DNA from: Flavobacterium ichthyis
Lineage (GTDB): Bacteria > Bacteroidota > Bacteroidia > Flavobacteriales > Flavobacteriaceae
Reading direction: 5' to 3'
NCBI RefSeq assembly: GCF_009915155.1
Contig: NZ_JAABLM010000014.1
Coordinates: forward strand, 17,638 to 81,637
Length of the DNA stretch: 64,000 nt
Under the pieces are notes generated by a model. That model ran no database searches and was not told where the DNA came from. It saw only the letters and a list, made by a program, of their open reading frames with translations. The first letter of the stretch is position 1; the number at the start of each line of letters is the position of its first letter. Position numbers and translations under genes: made by a program. Shown piece after piece: positions 53,123 through 61,327 of the stretch.

Positions 53123-54394
53123 ATGAAAATATTATTGCTTGGTTCTGGCGGTCGCGAACATGCTTTGGCGTGGAAAATGTTGCAAAGTCCGAACTGTACT
53201 TCACTTTTCGTGGCTCCTGGAAATGCCGGAACACAAAAAATAGCACAAAATATAAACTTGAATCCACTTGATTTTGAGCAGGTTAAAAAATTTGTAATTC
53301 AAGAGAACATCCAAATGCTGGTCGTGGGTCCAGAAGATCCGCTGGTTGAAGGCATTTTTGATTTTTTTGCTTCGGATGATCAATTGAAAAATGTTCCGGT
53401 AATTGGACCTTCAAAACAAGGCGCAAAATTGGAAGGAAGTAAAGAATTTGCTAAAGAATTTTTGATAAAAAATAATATCCCAACCGCAGCTTATGGCAGT
53501 TTTACCAAAGAAAATCTGGAAGAAGGTTTTCTATTTTTAGAACAATTATCTCCACCTTATGTTTTAAAAGCCGATGGTTTGGCAGCTGGAAAAGGCGTTT
53601 TGATTTTAAACGATTTAATCGAAGCCAAAACTGAACTTCAAAATATGTTGGTCAATGAAAAATTTGGTCAAGCAAGTTCAAAAGTGGTAATTGAAGAATT
53701 TTTAGACGGCATCGAACTCTCCGTTTTTGTGTTAACCGATGGAAAAAATTATAAGATTTTACCTACAGCCAAAGATTATAAAAGAATTGGAGAAAACAAT
53801 ACTGGTTTAAATACTGGAGGTATGGGAGCCATTTCTCCAGTTCCGTTTGCCGATGAAAATTTGATGCAAAAAATTGAGCAAGAAATTGTAAAACCTACGG
53901 TTGAAGGTTTACAACGCGACAATATTTTATACAAAGGATTTATTTTTATCGGATTGATAAAAGTGGGCAATCAACCTATGGTGATTGAATATAATGTAAG
54001 AATGGGCGATCCGGAAACTGAGGTCGTGATGCCAAGAATTAAGAGCGATTTAATAGCACTTTTTGAGGCAGTCGCCAATGAAAAATTAAACGAAATTGAC
54101 CTTGAAATTGACACTCGTTCAGCAACAACAGTAATGATGGTTTCCGGAGGTTATCCAGAAGATTACCAAAAAGGAAAAATCATTTCCGGATTGGAAAATG
54201 TGGCAGATTCAATTGTATTTCATGCCGGAACGAAAATGCAGGAAAACAGCGTGGTTACTAACGGCGGAAGAGTTTTGGCCATTACTTCTTACGGCGAAAA
54301 TTTTCAAGATGCTTTGAAAAAATCGTATGCGAATATCGAAAAAATAAAATTTGAAGACGTTTATTTCCGTCGTGACATTGGGTTCGATCTATAA
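53123..54394 (+). CDS. purD: Phosphoribosylamine-glycine ligase
   Basis: This 423-residue protein is PurD, which joins glycine to phosphoribosylamine with ATP in purine synthesis. The N-terminal LLLGSGGREHALAWKM is the family signature. The ATP-grasp domain holds KADGLAAGKGVLIL and VIEEFLDGIELSVF, and NTGGMGAISPVP and NVRMGDPETEVVMPR are the catalytic and metal-binding regions. The length is normal. It is monocistronic, with an A-rich leader and a strong terminator; other pur genes are not near. Confidence 0.97.
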   Translation: MKILLLGSGGREHALAWKMLQSPNCTSLFVAPGNAGTQKIAQNINLNPLDFEQVKKFVIQENIQMLVVGPEDPLVEGIFDFFASDDQLKNVPVIGPSKQGAKLEGSKEFAKEFLIKNNIPTAAYGSFTKENLEEGFLFLEQLSPPYVLKADGLAAGKGVLILNDLIEAKTELQNMLVNEKFGQASSKVVIEEFLDGIELSVFVLTDGKNYKILPTAKDYKRIGENNTGLNTGGMGAISPVPFADENLMQKIEQEIVKPTVEGLQRDNILYKGFIFIGLIKVGNQPMVIEYNVRMGDPETEVVMPRIKSDLIALFEAVANEKLNEIDLEIDTRSATTVMMVSGGYPEDYQKGKIISGLENVADSIVFHAGTKMQENSVVTNGGRVLAITSYGENFQDALKKSYANIEKIKFEDVYFRRDIGFDL

Positions 54395-54416
54395 TTTTTT
54401 TTCAAATTTAAAACAT

Positions 54417-54455
54417 AAAAAATCCGGAATTGAATTTTTCAGTTCCGGATTTTTT
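54417..54455 (+). terminator. Bidirectional intrinsic terminator (purD / DUF6341 gene)
   Basis: A 13-bp perfect stem AAAAAATCCGGAA/TTCCGGATTTTTT with a 13-nt loop ends both convergent genes. Both strands have the U run. Confidence 0.93.
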
Positions 54456-54481
54456 GCAAATGGGAATCTTTCTAAAAAAAA

Positions 54482-54712
54482 TTATTTCAAGAAAGAATGT
54501 GCAGTTGTATCTTGATATTCGTCGTTATTTTCTTTGTGCAAACGCAATTGCTTGATCCAATAAACCGTTGCCACTGCACAAATAATCATGAAAATCCAGT
54601 TCAATGTATTGGCAGCCCACCAGCTTTCTAACTCAAGTCTTCTTAACCAATCGAGTGGTGCGAAAAGAATTTCTACAAACAAATATTCAATTCCTTCAAA
54701 AAATGATTTCAT
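54482..54712 (-). CDS. DUF6341-like small membrane protein
   Basis: This 76-residue protein has an N-terminal amphipathic part (GIEYLFVEILFAPLDWLRR), a membrane helix (about 34-53) and a charged polar tail. The conserved-looking WLRRLELESWWAANTLNW and its place between purD and DUF6427 match the DUF6341 family of Flavobacteriia. The function is unknown. It is convergent with purD over a shared terminator and is monocistronic. Confidence 0.78.
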   Translation of the reverse strand: MKSFFEGIEYLFVEILFAPLDWLRRLELESWWAANTLNWIFMIICAVATVYWIKQLRLHKENNDEYQDTTAHSFLK

Positions 54713-54778
54713 ATTTTTTTCTTTGTTTTAAATTTATCACGGCTACAAAAAGTTAACCATTAAAACCAGTTGTATGCT

Positions 54779-54786
54779 TACATTTG
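54779..54786 (+). promoter_or_regulatory. Candidate -7 element for the DUF6427 gene
   Basis: TACATTTG matches TAnnTTTG, 20 bp before the ATG at 54807. No -33 TTG at normal spacing. Confidence 0.5.
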
Positions 54787-54806
54787 CAAAAATATAAAAT
54801 ATCCTT

Positions 54807-55736
54807 ATGATAACAAGCGTTTTTGGTAAATCACGTCCGGTAAATTACATTTTACTTTCAGCTTTGTTGGTGATTTGCTATTTTTTGCACCTTCAAAAGT
54901 TACCCGGAAGTTTCGTCTCTGTCAATGATATCTTGGTTAAAACTGGACTGTTGCTGCTTTTGACGGGTTCGTTGTTCATCATCAATTTTATCACCAAAAA
55001 AAATAATTTGAGTAAAGACAACAGTTACGCTTTTTTATTTTTCTTTTCGTTTTTAATACTTTTTCCCACTACATTAGGCAATACTGACTTGATTTTGTCT
55101 AATTTTTTCATCCTATTGGCCATGCGAAGGTTAATTTCTTTACAATCTTTGCTTACGCCAAAAGAAAAAATATTCGATGCTTCGTTGTGGATTTTCATTG
55201 CGGCATTGTTCCATTTTTGGAGTATATTTTTTATTCTAATTGTATTCGTATCGATTATTTTTCACGTTTCCCGCGATTATCGAAATTGGGTTTTGCCGTT
55301 CATTGCGTTTTTTGCCGTGGTCGTAATTGGGCTTTTGTATGCATTTATTTTTGACCAAAGTTTAATCGAAACCGTGATTGACAGTGCTAAAATTGATTTT
55401 AACTTTAATTATTTTACCAATAATTTTCAAAATTTTGCCTTGTCACTTTACGTGGTTTGCGGACTTTTCTTCTTCATCACACAAGCGCTAACGGTTACCA
55501 ACAAACCGCTAAACATGCAATCTTCATACAAAAAAATTATTGTGATGTTTTTTTTAGGTGTGATTGTGTTTTTAATTTCTGCTGAAAAAAGTAACAGTTT
55601 GCTCATTTACACCTTTGCACCATTGGCCATTTTAGCCACGAATCACGTGGAAGCCATGCAAATTTCGTGGTTAAAGGAAACCATTGTCTATTTTATTGTA
55701 GGCTGTAGTTTGCTCACTTTTTTTTCTCAATTATAA
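54807..55736 (+). CDS. DUF6427-family multi-pass membrane protein
   Basis: This 309-residue protein has about eight membrane segments (near 15-30, 40-62, 72-92, 98-110, 125-150, 160-185, 210-232, 245-290). The position just before upp and the opening SVFGKSRPVNYILLSALL fit the DUF6427 family. Its function is unknown. The stop overlaps the 3' end of upp by 6 bp (convergent genes). Confidence 0.8.
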   Translation: MITSVFGKSRPVNYILLSALLVICYFLHLQKLPGSFVSVNDILVKTGLLLLLTGSLFIINFITKKNNLSKDNSYAFLFFFSFLILFPTTLGNTDLILSNFFILLAMRRLISLQSLLTPKEKIFDASLWIFIAALFHFWSIFFILIVFVSIIFHVSRDYRNWVLPFIAFFAVVVIGLLYAFIFDQSLIETVIDSAKIDFNFNYFTNNFQNFALSLYVVCGLFFFITQALTVTNKPLNMQSSYKKIIVMFFLGVIVFLISAEKSNSLLIYTFAPLAILATNHVEAMQISWLKETIVYFIVGCSLLTFFSQL

Positions 55737-56384
55737 TTTATTGCCGTATGCCAAATCGCCAGCATCTCCAAGTCCAGGAACAATATAATTTTTTTCATTA
55801 AGTTTTTCGTCAAGCGTTGCCACCCAAAGATGCACGTTGTCCGGCAGATTTTTTTGGAGATAATCAATTCCTTCGGGAACTGCAATTACCACGGCAATGT
55901 GAATTTGTTTTGGCGCTCCTTTTTTTAATAATTGATTGAAAACCGCTACCATTGATTGTCCGGTGGCTAACATTGGATCGATTAACAACAGATTTTTATT
56001 TTCAATTTCGGGAACGGCTTGATATTCTACTTTAATTTCAAAAGCATCATCGTTGTTGTAATGATGGCGATAGGCAGAAACAAAACCGTTTTCGGCATCG
56101 TCAAAATAATTTAAAAAACCCAAATGTAGCGGCAAACCTGCTCTTAAAATCGAACATAAAACCAGATTATCTTCGATTTGTGTGGTTTTTTTTATCCCAA
56201 GAGGTGTTTGGATTTCTATGTTTTTATAATGCAAATTTTTACTTAATTCGTAAGCCATTACCTCGCCAATTCGTTCGATATTTCGGCGGAAACGCATGCT
56301 GTCTTTTTGTACATGAATGTTTCTGATTTGTCCTAAAAAGTGATTAAGAACACTGTTTTCGTTCGATAAATAATGAATCTGCAT
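55731..56384 (-). CDS. upp: Uracil phosphoribosyltransferase
   Basis: This 217-residue protein salvages uracil to UMP with PRPP. The start chosen is MQIHYLSNENSVLN at 56384-56382; an in-frame ATG further upstream would encode FRFQISDFK from a repeat and is not a likely start. The PRPP-binding loop is LLIDPMLATGQSMV. The C-terminal PGLGDAGDLAYGNKL holds the Gly/Asp uracil site typical of Upp. The length is near the family norm of about 210. The repeat lies between this start and the divergent DUF4254 promoter. Confidence 0.93.
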   Translation of the reverse strand: MQIHYLSNENSVLNHFLGQIRNIHVQKDSMRFRRNIERIGEVMAYELSKNLHYKNIEIQTPLGIKKTTQIEDNLVLCSILRAGLPLHLGFLNYFDDAENGFVSAYRHHYNNDDAFEIKVEYQAVPEIENKNLLLIDPMLATGQSMVAVFNQLLKKGAPKQIHIAVVIAVPEGIDYLQKNLPDNVHLWVATLDEKLNEKNYIVPGLGDAGDLAYGNKL

Positions 56385-56425
56385 ATTTGTACGTTGTAAG
56401 GTAATAGGTTTTGGGTTCAAGGTTT

Positions 56426-56460
56426 TGAAATCTGAAATCTGAAATCTGAAATCTGAAATC
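56426..56460. repeat. TGAAATC heptamer repeat, five copies
   Basis: Five exact copies of TGAAATC lie in tandem, directly between divergent upp and DUF4254 genes. If read through, they extend the upp frame with a repetitive peptide. Confidence 0.95.
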
Positions 56461-56487
56461 AAATTTCGGCGATAAAGTTAGAAAAAC

Positions 56488-56495
56488 TATATTTG
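56488..56495 (+). promoter_or_regulatory. Candidate -7 element for the DUF4254 gene
   Basis: TATATTTG matches TAnnTTTG, 20 bp before the ATG at 56516. No -33 TTG at normal spacing. Confidence 0.5.
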
Positions 56496-56515
56496 TAATC
56501 TAATTTAAAAGAAAT

Positions 56516-57121
56516 ATGTTTTCACAACTGGCTTATTCTGTTTTTGAGCAAAGCATTTTGGATTATCACAAATACGATAGTGTGGATCAACCTATCGAAA
56601 ATCCGTATCCGAAGGATCAATTCGAACATTTGTTATACCTAAAGAACTGGATTGATACCGTTCAATGGCATTATGAAGATATTATTCGTGACCCGAATAT
56701 CGATCCTGTTGCGGCATTAACATTGAAAAGAAAAATTGACGCTTCTAACCAAGAACGAACCGATATGGTGGAATTTATTGACAGTTTTTTCTTAAAAAAA
56801 TATGCCGACGTGAAAGTGAAAGACAATGCAAAAATCAATTCTGAAAGTCCGGCTTGGGCTTTTGACAGATTGTCAATTTTGGCTCTAAAAATTTACCACA
56901 TGAATGAAGAAGCTACCCGAAAAGACGCTTCCAAAGAACACATTAGCAATTGCCAAGTGAAACTTAATATTTTGCTCGAACAACGCAAAGATCTTACCAG
57001 TGCTATCGATGATTTATTGACCGATATTGAAAACGGAGACAAATACATGAAGGTTTACAAACAAATGAAAATGTATAATGACGAGGAATTAAATCCGGTT
57101 TTGTATCAGAATAGGAAGTAA
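56516..57121 (+). CDS. DUF4254-family protein
   Basis: This 201-residue all-helical protein matches DUF4254. The stretch HLLYLKNWIDTVQWHYEDIIRDPNIDP near 36-62 and LKRKIDASNQERTDMVEFID near 68-87 are family-typical. In Bacteroidota it neighbours a GT9 gene, as here, which suggests a link to lipid A core or LPS synthesis (inference). No enzymatic motif is seen. A terminator follows directly, but the GT9 gene is only 78 bp further. Confidence 0.85.
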   Translation: MFSQLAYSVFEQSILDYHKYDSVDQPIENPYPKDQFEHLLYLKNWIDTVQWHYEDIIRDPNIDPVAALTLKRKIDASNQERTDMVEFIDSFFLKKYADVKVKDNAKINSESPAWAFDRLSILALKIYHMNEEATRKDASKEHISNCQVKLNILLEQRKDLTSAIDDLLTDIENGDKYMKVYKQMKMYNDEELNPVLYQNRK

Positions 57122-57143
57122 GCATTTAGATAAATCAATTAAT

Positions 57144-57179
57144 AAACCTAACAGGTTTTCAAAACTTGTTAGGTTTTTA
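57144..57179 (+). terminator. Intrinsic terminator after the DUF4254 gene
   Basis: A 10-bp perfect stem AAACCTAACA/TGTTAGGTTT (57144-57153 with 57167-57176) is followed by a T run. The same core (CCTGTTAGG) is seen in the terminator at 63759-63791. Confidence 0.88.
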
Positions 57180-57198
57180 TATTTTAATCTATCTCAAT

Positions 57199-58236
57199 TT
57201 GTCTCAAAAAATAAACCACATAATCGTTTTTCGACTTTCCGCAATGGGCGATGTAGCCATGACTGTTCCAGTAATTCGGGCTTTTGTAAAACAATTTCCC
57301 TCTGTAAAAATCACCATAGTTTCCCGACCGTTTTTTAAACCATTTTTCAACGGAATTCCGAATGTAAATTTCTTTGCAGTTGATCTTCAAAAACGCCACA
57401 AAGGATTTTTCGGATTACTTCGGCTTTTTTCTGATTTAAAAAAATTAAAACCCGACGCTTTCGCAGATTTGCACAACGTTTTGCGTTCTAAAGTGGTTCG
57501 GAATCTTTTTGTGTTAAGCGGAAAAAAAACAGCTGCGGTTGACAAAGGTCGTGCTGAAAAAAAAGCTTTGACGCGACCTGAAAACAAAATTTTCAAACCC
57601 GTAAAACCAATGGTGGAGCGACATGTTGAAACTTTTAAGCGGTTAGGTTTTAATATAAATTTATCAAATCCGGAATTCCCAGATAAAGCAATTTTGTCAG
57701 AAGAAATTATTGTTATTGCTGGAAAAAAAGAAGATAAAAAATGGATTGGCATTGCGCCATTTGCACAATATGAATCTAAAGTTTATCCACAAGATTTAAT
57801 GCAAAAAGTCATTGATACTTTAGCCGAAAATGAGCAGAACAAAATTTTTCTTTTTGGAGGCGGAAACAAAGAAATCGAAATCTTAAACCAATTTGCTTCC
57901 GGAAAAGAAAACGTGATTAATTTGGCAGGAAAAATTAAATTTCAGCAAGAATTACAACTCATTTCAAACCTCAATGTCATGATTTCCATGGATTCCGGAA
58001 ATGGCCACATTGCTGCAATGTTAGGGGTAAAAGTCATCACACTTTGGGGCGCGACACATCCATTTGCGGGTTTCACACCATTCAATCAACCTTTAAAAAA
58101 TTCTTTAATTCCAGATTTAGAAAAATTTCCAAAACTACCTACTTCAGTTTATGGAAACAAAATTATCGATGGTTATGAGGATGCAATGAGAAGTATAAAG
58201 GTGGAAGAGGTGGTGGAGAAAATAACGGAAATTTAA
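57199..58236 (+). CDS. GT9-family heptosyltransferase-like protein
   Basis: The frame is open from an ATG at 57166, but that codon lies inside the preceding terminator. A TTG at 57199 gives the family-typical opening SQKINHIIVFRLSAMGDVAMT, so that start is preferred (345 residues). The GT9 fold has the N-terminal RLSAMGDVAMTVPV motif and a C-terminal donor site with SMDSGNGHIAAMLG and LWGATHPFAG. Such enzymes add heptose (or another sugar) from ADP-heptose to the LPS inner core. The gene probably works with the DUF4254 gene. Confidence 0.88.
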   Translation: MSQKINHIIVFRLSAMGDVAMTVPVIRAFVKQFPSVKITIVSRPFFKPFFNGIPNVNFFAVDLQKRHKGFFGLLRLFSDLKKLKPDAFADLHNVLRSKVVRNLFVLSGKKTAAVDKGRAEKKALTRPENKIFKPVKPMVERHVETFKRLGFNINLSNPEFPDKAILSEEIIVIAGKKEDKKWIGIAPFAQYESKVYPQDLMQKVIDTLAENEQNKIFLFGGGNKEIEILNQFASGKENVINLAGKIKFQQELQLISNLNVMISMDSGNGHIAAMLGVKVITLWGATHPFAGFTPFNQPLKNSLIPDLEKFPKLPTSVYGNKIIDGYEDAMRSIKVEEVVEKITEI

Positions 58237-58319
58237 AAAAATTACCACAAGTTCCACTGAATTTTTAATTCGTAATCTTGCGGTAATTCAGATTTTAAAA
58301 ACAGCAAATAGATAACTAT

Positions 58320-59372
58320 CTACACATCATCATAATCGATGTAAATTTCTGAAGAAGTGGGATGTGCTTGGCAAGTTAGGGTCAAACCTTCGGCGATTTC
58401 TCTATCGGTTAAAATGGAATTTTTCTTCATTTCTGCTGTTCCCGAAACGATTCTTGCAATACAACTGCTGCAAATTCCGCCTTGGCAAGAATACGGAGCG
58501 TCAACGCCTTGTTTTAGCGCGGCATCTAGAAGCGTCATTTTTTGCGACATGTCAAAGGTGGTTTCTTCGTCGTCCACCATCACGGTCACTTTGGTATGTC
58601 CGTCAAGATTTTCGTCAATTTTTTTCTCTTTTGCCGAAGTAGAAAAAAGTTCAAACTTAATATGTTTTTCCTTGATGTTATTTTCTAAAAGCACCTGATT
58701 CACAGTGTTAATCATGTCTTCCGGACCACAAAGGTAAAATTTGTCAAATTCGGTTCCGGCGTGTTTATTTTTAAAAACAAAGTTTACCACAGATTTTTCG
58801 ATTCGTCCAAATAAAGCATTTTCGGCACGAACCTGACTGAATACGTAGTATAAGAAAAATCTTCCGGTATATTTTAGCTGTAAATCGTGTAATTCGTTGT
58901 GGAAAATGGTTTCTTCCGGCGATTTATTTCCGTAAACCAGCACAAAAGTACTGTTGGGCTCGGCTTCTAAAACCGTTTTTAAAATGGCCATCACAGGAGT
59001 TATCCCACTTCCGGCTGCAAAAGCCGCGTAATTTTTGGTTCGGTTTACATCGGGTTCAAAAATAAATTTTCCTTCGGGAGTTCCCACTTCGAGAACATCG
59101 CCGGCTTTCAAACTTTTGTTAGAAAAAGTAGAAAAAGCCCCGTTTGATACGGCTTTAATGGCAATTCTCAGCTCACCACTTTCGGGCGAAGAACAAATGG
59201 AATAAGCACGGCGAATTTCGTTTCCGTCGAGCGTTAATTTTAAATTGATGTATTGTCCGGCTGTGAATTTGTAGAAATCCCGAAACTCATCGGGAACATT
59301 AAACAAAACTGAAACGGCATCTTTGGTTTCACGTCGAACTTCTTTTATAGCTAATTTGTAAAATGATGACAT
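58320..59372 (-). CDS. PaaE-type ferredoxin-NAD(P)H oxidoreductase with C-terminal 2Fe-2S domain
   Basis: The start chosen is MSSFYKLAIKEV at 59372-59370 (350 residues); the ATG at 59405 adds a short unsupported peptide. The N-terminal FAD domain has RAYSICSSPESGELRI. An NAD(P)-binding region with AAGSGITPVMAILK follows, and then a plant-type ferredoxin domain with Cys spaced C-x4-C-x2-C (SCQGGICSSC) and a final Cys in LTCQAH. It passes electrons from NAD(P)H to an oxygenase or other partner, as PaaE does in phenylacetate degradation, but no paa genes are near. A -7 box TATTTTTG lies at 59395-59388. Confidence 0.9.
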   Translation of the reverse strand: MSSFYKLAIKEVRRETKDAVSVLFNVPDEFRDFYKFTAGQYINLKLTLDGNEIRRAYSICSSPESGELRIAIKAVSNGAFSTFSNKSLKAGDVLEVGTPEGKFIFEPDVNRTKNYAAFAAGSGITPVMAILKTVLEAEPNSTFVLVYGNKSPEETIFHNELHDLQLKYTGRFFLYYVFSQVRAENALFGRIEKSVVNFVFKNKHAGTEFDKFYLCGPEDMINTVNQVLLENNIKEKHIKFELFSTSAKEKKIDENLDGHTKVTVMVDDEETTFDMSQKMTLLDAALKQGVDAPYSCQGGICSSCIARIVSGTAEMKKNSILTDREIAEGLTLTCQAHPTSSEIYIDYDDV

Positions 59373-59387
59373 GCAAAATATTTTCTG

Positions 59388-59395
59388 CAAAAATA
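59388..59395 (-). promoter_or_regulatory. Candidate -7 element for the PaaE-type gene
   Basis: The minus strand reads TATTTTTG, matching TAnnTTTG, 15 bp upstream of the chosen ATG. The -33 TTG at normal spacing is not seen. Confidence 0.5.
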
Positions 59396-59437
59396 CATAA
59401 TCCACAAAGCAATTTTGGTAAATAACGCATAAAATTG

Positions 59438-59478
59438 ATACATAAGATTTTGATGTATAAGAAACTTATGTATATTTG
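59438..59478 (+). promoter_or_regulatory. PadR promoter and candidate autoregulatory operator
   Basis: TATATTTG (59471-59478) is the -7 box. Inverted repeats overlap it: ATACATAAG (59438-59446) and CTTATGTAT (59465-59473), plus ATACAT/ATGTAT (59438-59443 with 59453-59458) and ATAAG-AAA-CTTAT (59457-59469). PadR proteins bind ATGT/ACAT-type dyads. Confidence 0.6.
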
Positions 59479-59496
59479 TATTTCAAATTTCAAATT

Positions 59497-59832
59497 ATGA
59501 AAAACTCACAATTGTATAAAGGAAGTCTCAACACCATTATAATGAGGCTTTTAGAAGAAAAAGGCAGAATGTATGGTTATGAAATTACCCAGAAGGTAAA
59601 AGAAATTACCAAAGGCGAATTGAACATTACCGAAGGTGCTTTGTATCCGGCTTTGCATAAATTGGAAGCAGATGGAATATTGGAAGTTGAAGTGGAAAAA
59701 GTAGATAATCGCCTTCGAAAATATTATAAACTTACCGAAAAAGGAAACAAAGAAACCGTAAACCGATTGGCGGAATTGGAAGAATTTATCAAGAATATGC
59801 GAACTATTGTGAATCCTAAATTGAGTTATTAA
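59497..59832 (+). CDS. PadR-family transcriptional regulator
   Basis: The start chosen is MKNSQLYKGSLNTIIM at 59497, downstream of the -7 box; the ATG at 59476 overlaps that box. The 111-residue protein is a standard PadR: a winged helix with LLEEKGRMYGYEITQKV, then the wing ITEGALYPALHKLEADGILE and KYYKLTEKG. It most likely represses its own operon, which includes two membrane proteins directly downstream; the DUF5687/ABC genes are further on. The inducing signal is unknown. Confidence 0.93.
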   Translation: MKNSQLYKGSLNTIIMRLLEEKGRMYGYEITQKVKEITKGELNITEGALYPALHKLEADGILEVEVEKVDNRLRKYYKLTEKGNKETVNRLAELEEFIKNMRTIVNPKLSY

Positions 59833-59833
59833 G

Positions 59834-60469
59834 ATGAAGGCAACAACAGAAAATTTAGATTTAATAGATCGATATCTTGAACAACGAAAGCTCGACTTTT
59901 TAGATTTTAAACTAGAGATCAAAGATCATATAGCATCGCAAACAGAAGATTTATGTGAAAAACAAAATACCAGTTTTGAAGATGCTTTGCCAAAAGTATT
60001 AAAAAAATGGGAGCCAAGTTTACTTTTAAAAAGTAGTATTTGGATTAGCAATAAACGTAGTTTTTCTTCTATTGTTTTAGATGGAATTAAAAAGCGTTAT
60101 ATGATTTACAACAGTATAACTCTTCCTATAATTATCGGACTTTTAATATTACAATTTCATTTCATGAATGAATTTAAATCAGAAAGTTTAAGAAACCTGC
60201 TCTTAGCAATAAGTATAATTTTACTTATAATTTTATCTGTTCTTCGTTATTCAATCTCTAGAATAAATTATCAAACGAGTTTTTCTTATGAGTTTAAGCG
60301 AATCTATAAAATGGCAATAATGTTTTTATGTTTTGATATAATGTATTTTCATGTTTTAGGAATTACGCCAATAGTAATTTTTAAGGCAATGGTTATTACT
60401 TATTTTCCAATCGCAATTTATAGTTTCTTTAAGCACAAGCAGTTCCAAAACCGAGTAATTAATTTGTAA
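59834..60469 (+). CDS. PadR-associated membrane protein
   Basis: This 211-residue protein has an N-terminal soluble helical part (about 1-75, DLIDRYLEQRKLDFLDFKLE) and four membrane segments (about 90-110, 118-140, 155-175, 180-200). The N-terminal helices resemble those of the next gene in composition and length, so the two may be distant paralogues. It lies 1 bp after the padR stop, so it is coupled to it. It resembles the small PadR-partnered membrane proteins (DUF1700-like) without a firm match. Function unknown. Confidence 0.65.
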   Translation: MKATTENLDLIDRYLEQRKLDFLDFKLEIKDHIASQTEDLCEKQNTSFEDALPKVLKKWEPSLLLKSSIWISNKRSFSSIVLDGIKKRYMIYNSITLPIIIGLLILQFHFMNEFKSESLRNLLLAISIILLIILSVLRYSISRINYQTSFSYEFKRIYKMAIMFLCFDIMYFHVLGITPIVIFKAMVITYFPIAIYSFFKHKQFQNRVINL

Positions 60470-60471
60470 AC

Positions 60472-61164
60472 ATGAAATTATCAGACGAGCAAATTCAAAG
60501 CCTCTACCGCTTCACCCGCGAACATTTTGTAGAGCACTACGATTTACAAACCGAATTAGTCGATCATCTTTCCAATGCCATTGAAGAAGAATGGAAAGAA
60601 AATCCAAAATTATCGTTTGAAGAAGCCTTGCAAAAAGAATTTAAAAAATTTGGCATTTTTGGGTTTATGGATGTGGTAGAATCGCGAAGAAGTGCGCTTT
60701 CCAAAAAATATAACCAAGTTGTCTGGCAACATTTTAAAGAGTTTTTTTCGTTCCCGAAAATTATGTTGACGTTGGCCACAATCGTCGGACTGATTTTTTT
60801 GTTCAAACAAATTAGTTTCGTACAGGAAATTTTAGTTGCTTCGGCATTGGCGATGACGGTTTGTATGATAGTCAAAATTCAAAGTAACAAGAGAAAATTT
60901 GGCGCAAGCCAAAAAAGCGACAAGAAATGGCTTTTCGAAGAAATTGTGTTTCATTATGGCGATTGGCTATTTTTTTTCACTTTGCCGATGCAACTTTTAT
61001 TACACGTTCCGGAGGCTTTTTTCCAAACTAATTTAGGAATTTCGATAGGAGTAACGATGGTTTCCTTGTTCTTTTTATTAGGGTATGTAATGGTTTTTGT
61101 TATTCCAAATTTATCCGAAAAATACCTCGAAGAAACTTATCCTGAATATAAAATTGCTAAATAG
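60472..61164 (+). CDS. PadR-associated membrane protein, second paralogue
   Basis: This 230-residue protein has an N-terminal helical region (about 1-65; HFVEHYDLQTELVDHLSN and ENPKLSFEEALQKEF) and three to four membrane segments (about 98-118, 122-138, 160-180, 195-218). It begins 2 bp after the previous gene. The DLQTELVDHL pattern parallels FKLEIKDHI of the preceding protein. It probably belongs to the same PadR-controlled operon. The function is unknown. Confidence 0.65.
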   Translation: MKLSDEQIQSLYRFTREHFVEHYDLQTELVDHLSNAIEEEWKENPKLSFEEALQKEFKKFGIFGFMDVVESRRSALSKKYNQVVWQHFKEFFSFPKIMLTLATIVGLIFLFKQISFVQEILVASALAMTVCMIVKIQSNKRKFGASQKSDKKWLFEEIVFHYGDWLFFFTLPMQLLLHVPEAFFQTNLGISIGVTMVSLFFLLGYVMVFVIPNLSEKYLEETYPEYKIAK

Positions 61165-61200
61165 TTGTAACATTTGTAGTATTTTGATTACTCATAACAT

Positions 61201-61296
61201 CAGATATATGATTAAAAGACTAAAAGATTTAAAGGTTGAAGATTGAAAGATTGAAAGATTTTTTAAACCTGAAACCTGAAACTTTGCACCTGAAAC
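61201..61296. repeat. Short tandem repeats before the DUF5687 gene
   Basis: GATTGAAA occurs twice in tandem (about 61241-61256), with related AAAAGA/TTAAAG text upstream. CCTGAAA occurs at 61268-61274, 61275-61281 and 61289-61295. These are degenerate analogues of the heptamer tracts elsewhere in the window. Confidence 0.75.
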
Positions 61297-61327
61297 AAAA
61301 AATTAACTAACCTCTAACCCTAAAAAG

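Noticed and set aside
56385..56462. Upstream start for upp
   Set aside because: The added residues derive from the TGAAATC repeat and are not family-like.
57166..57198. ATG start for the GT9 gene at 57166
   Set aside because: The codon lies inside the stem of a terminator; the TTG at 57199 restores the family-typical start.
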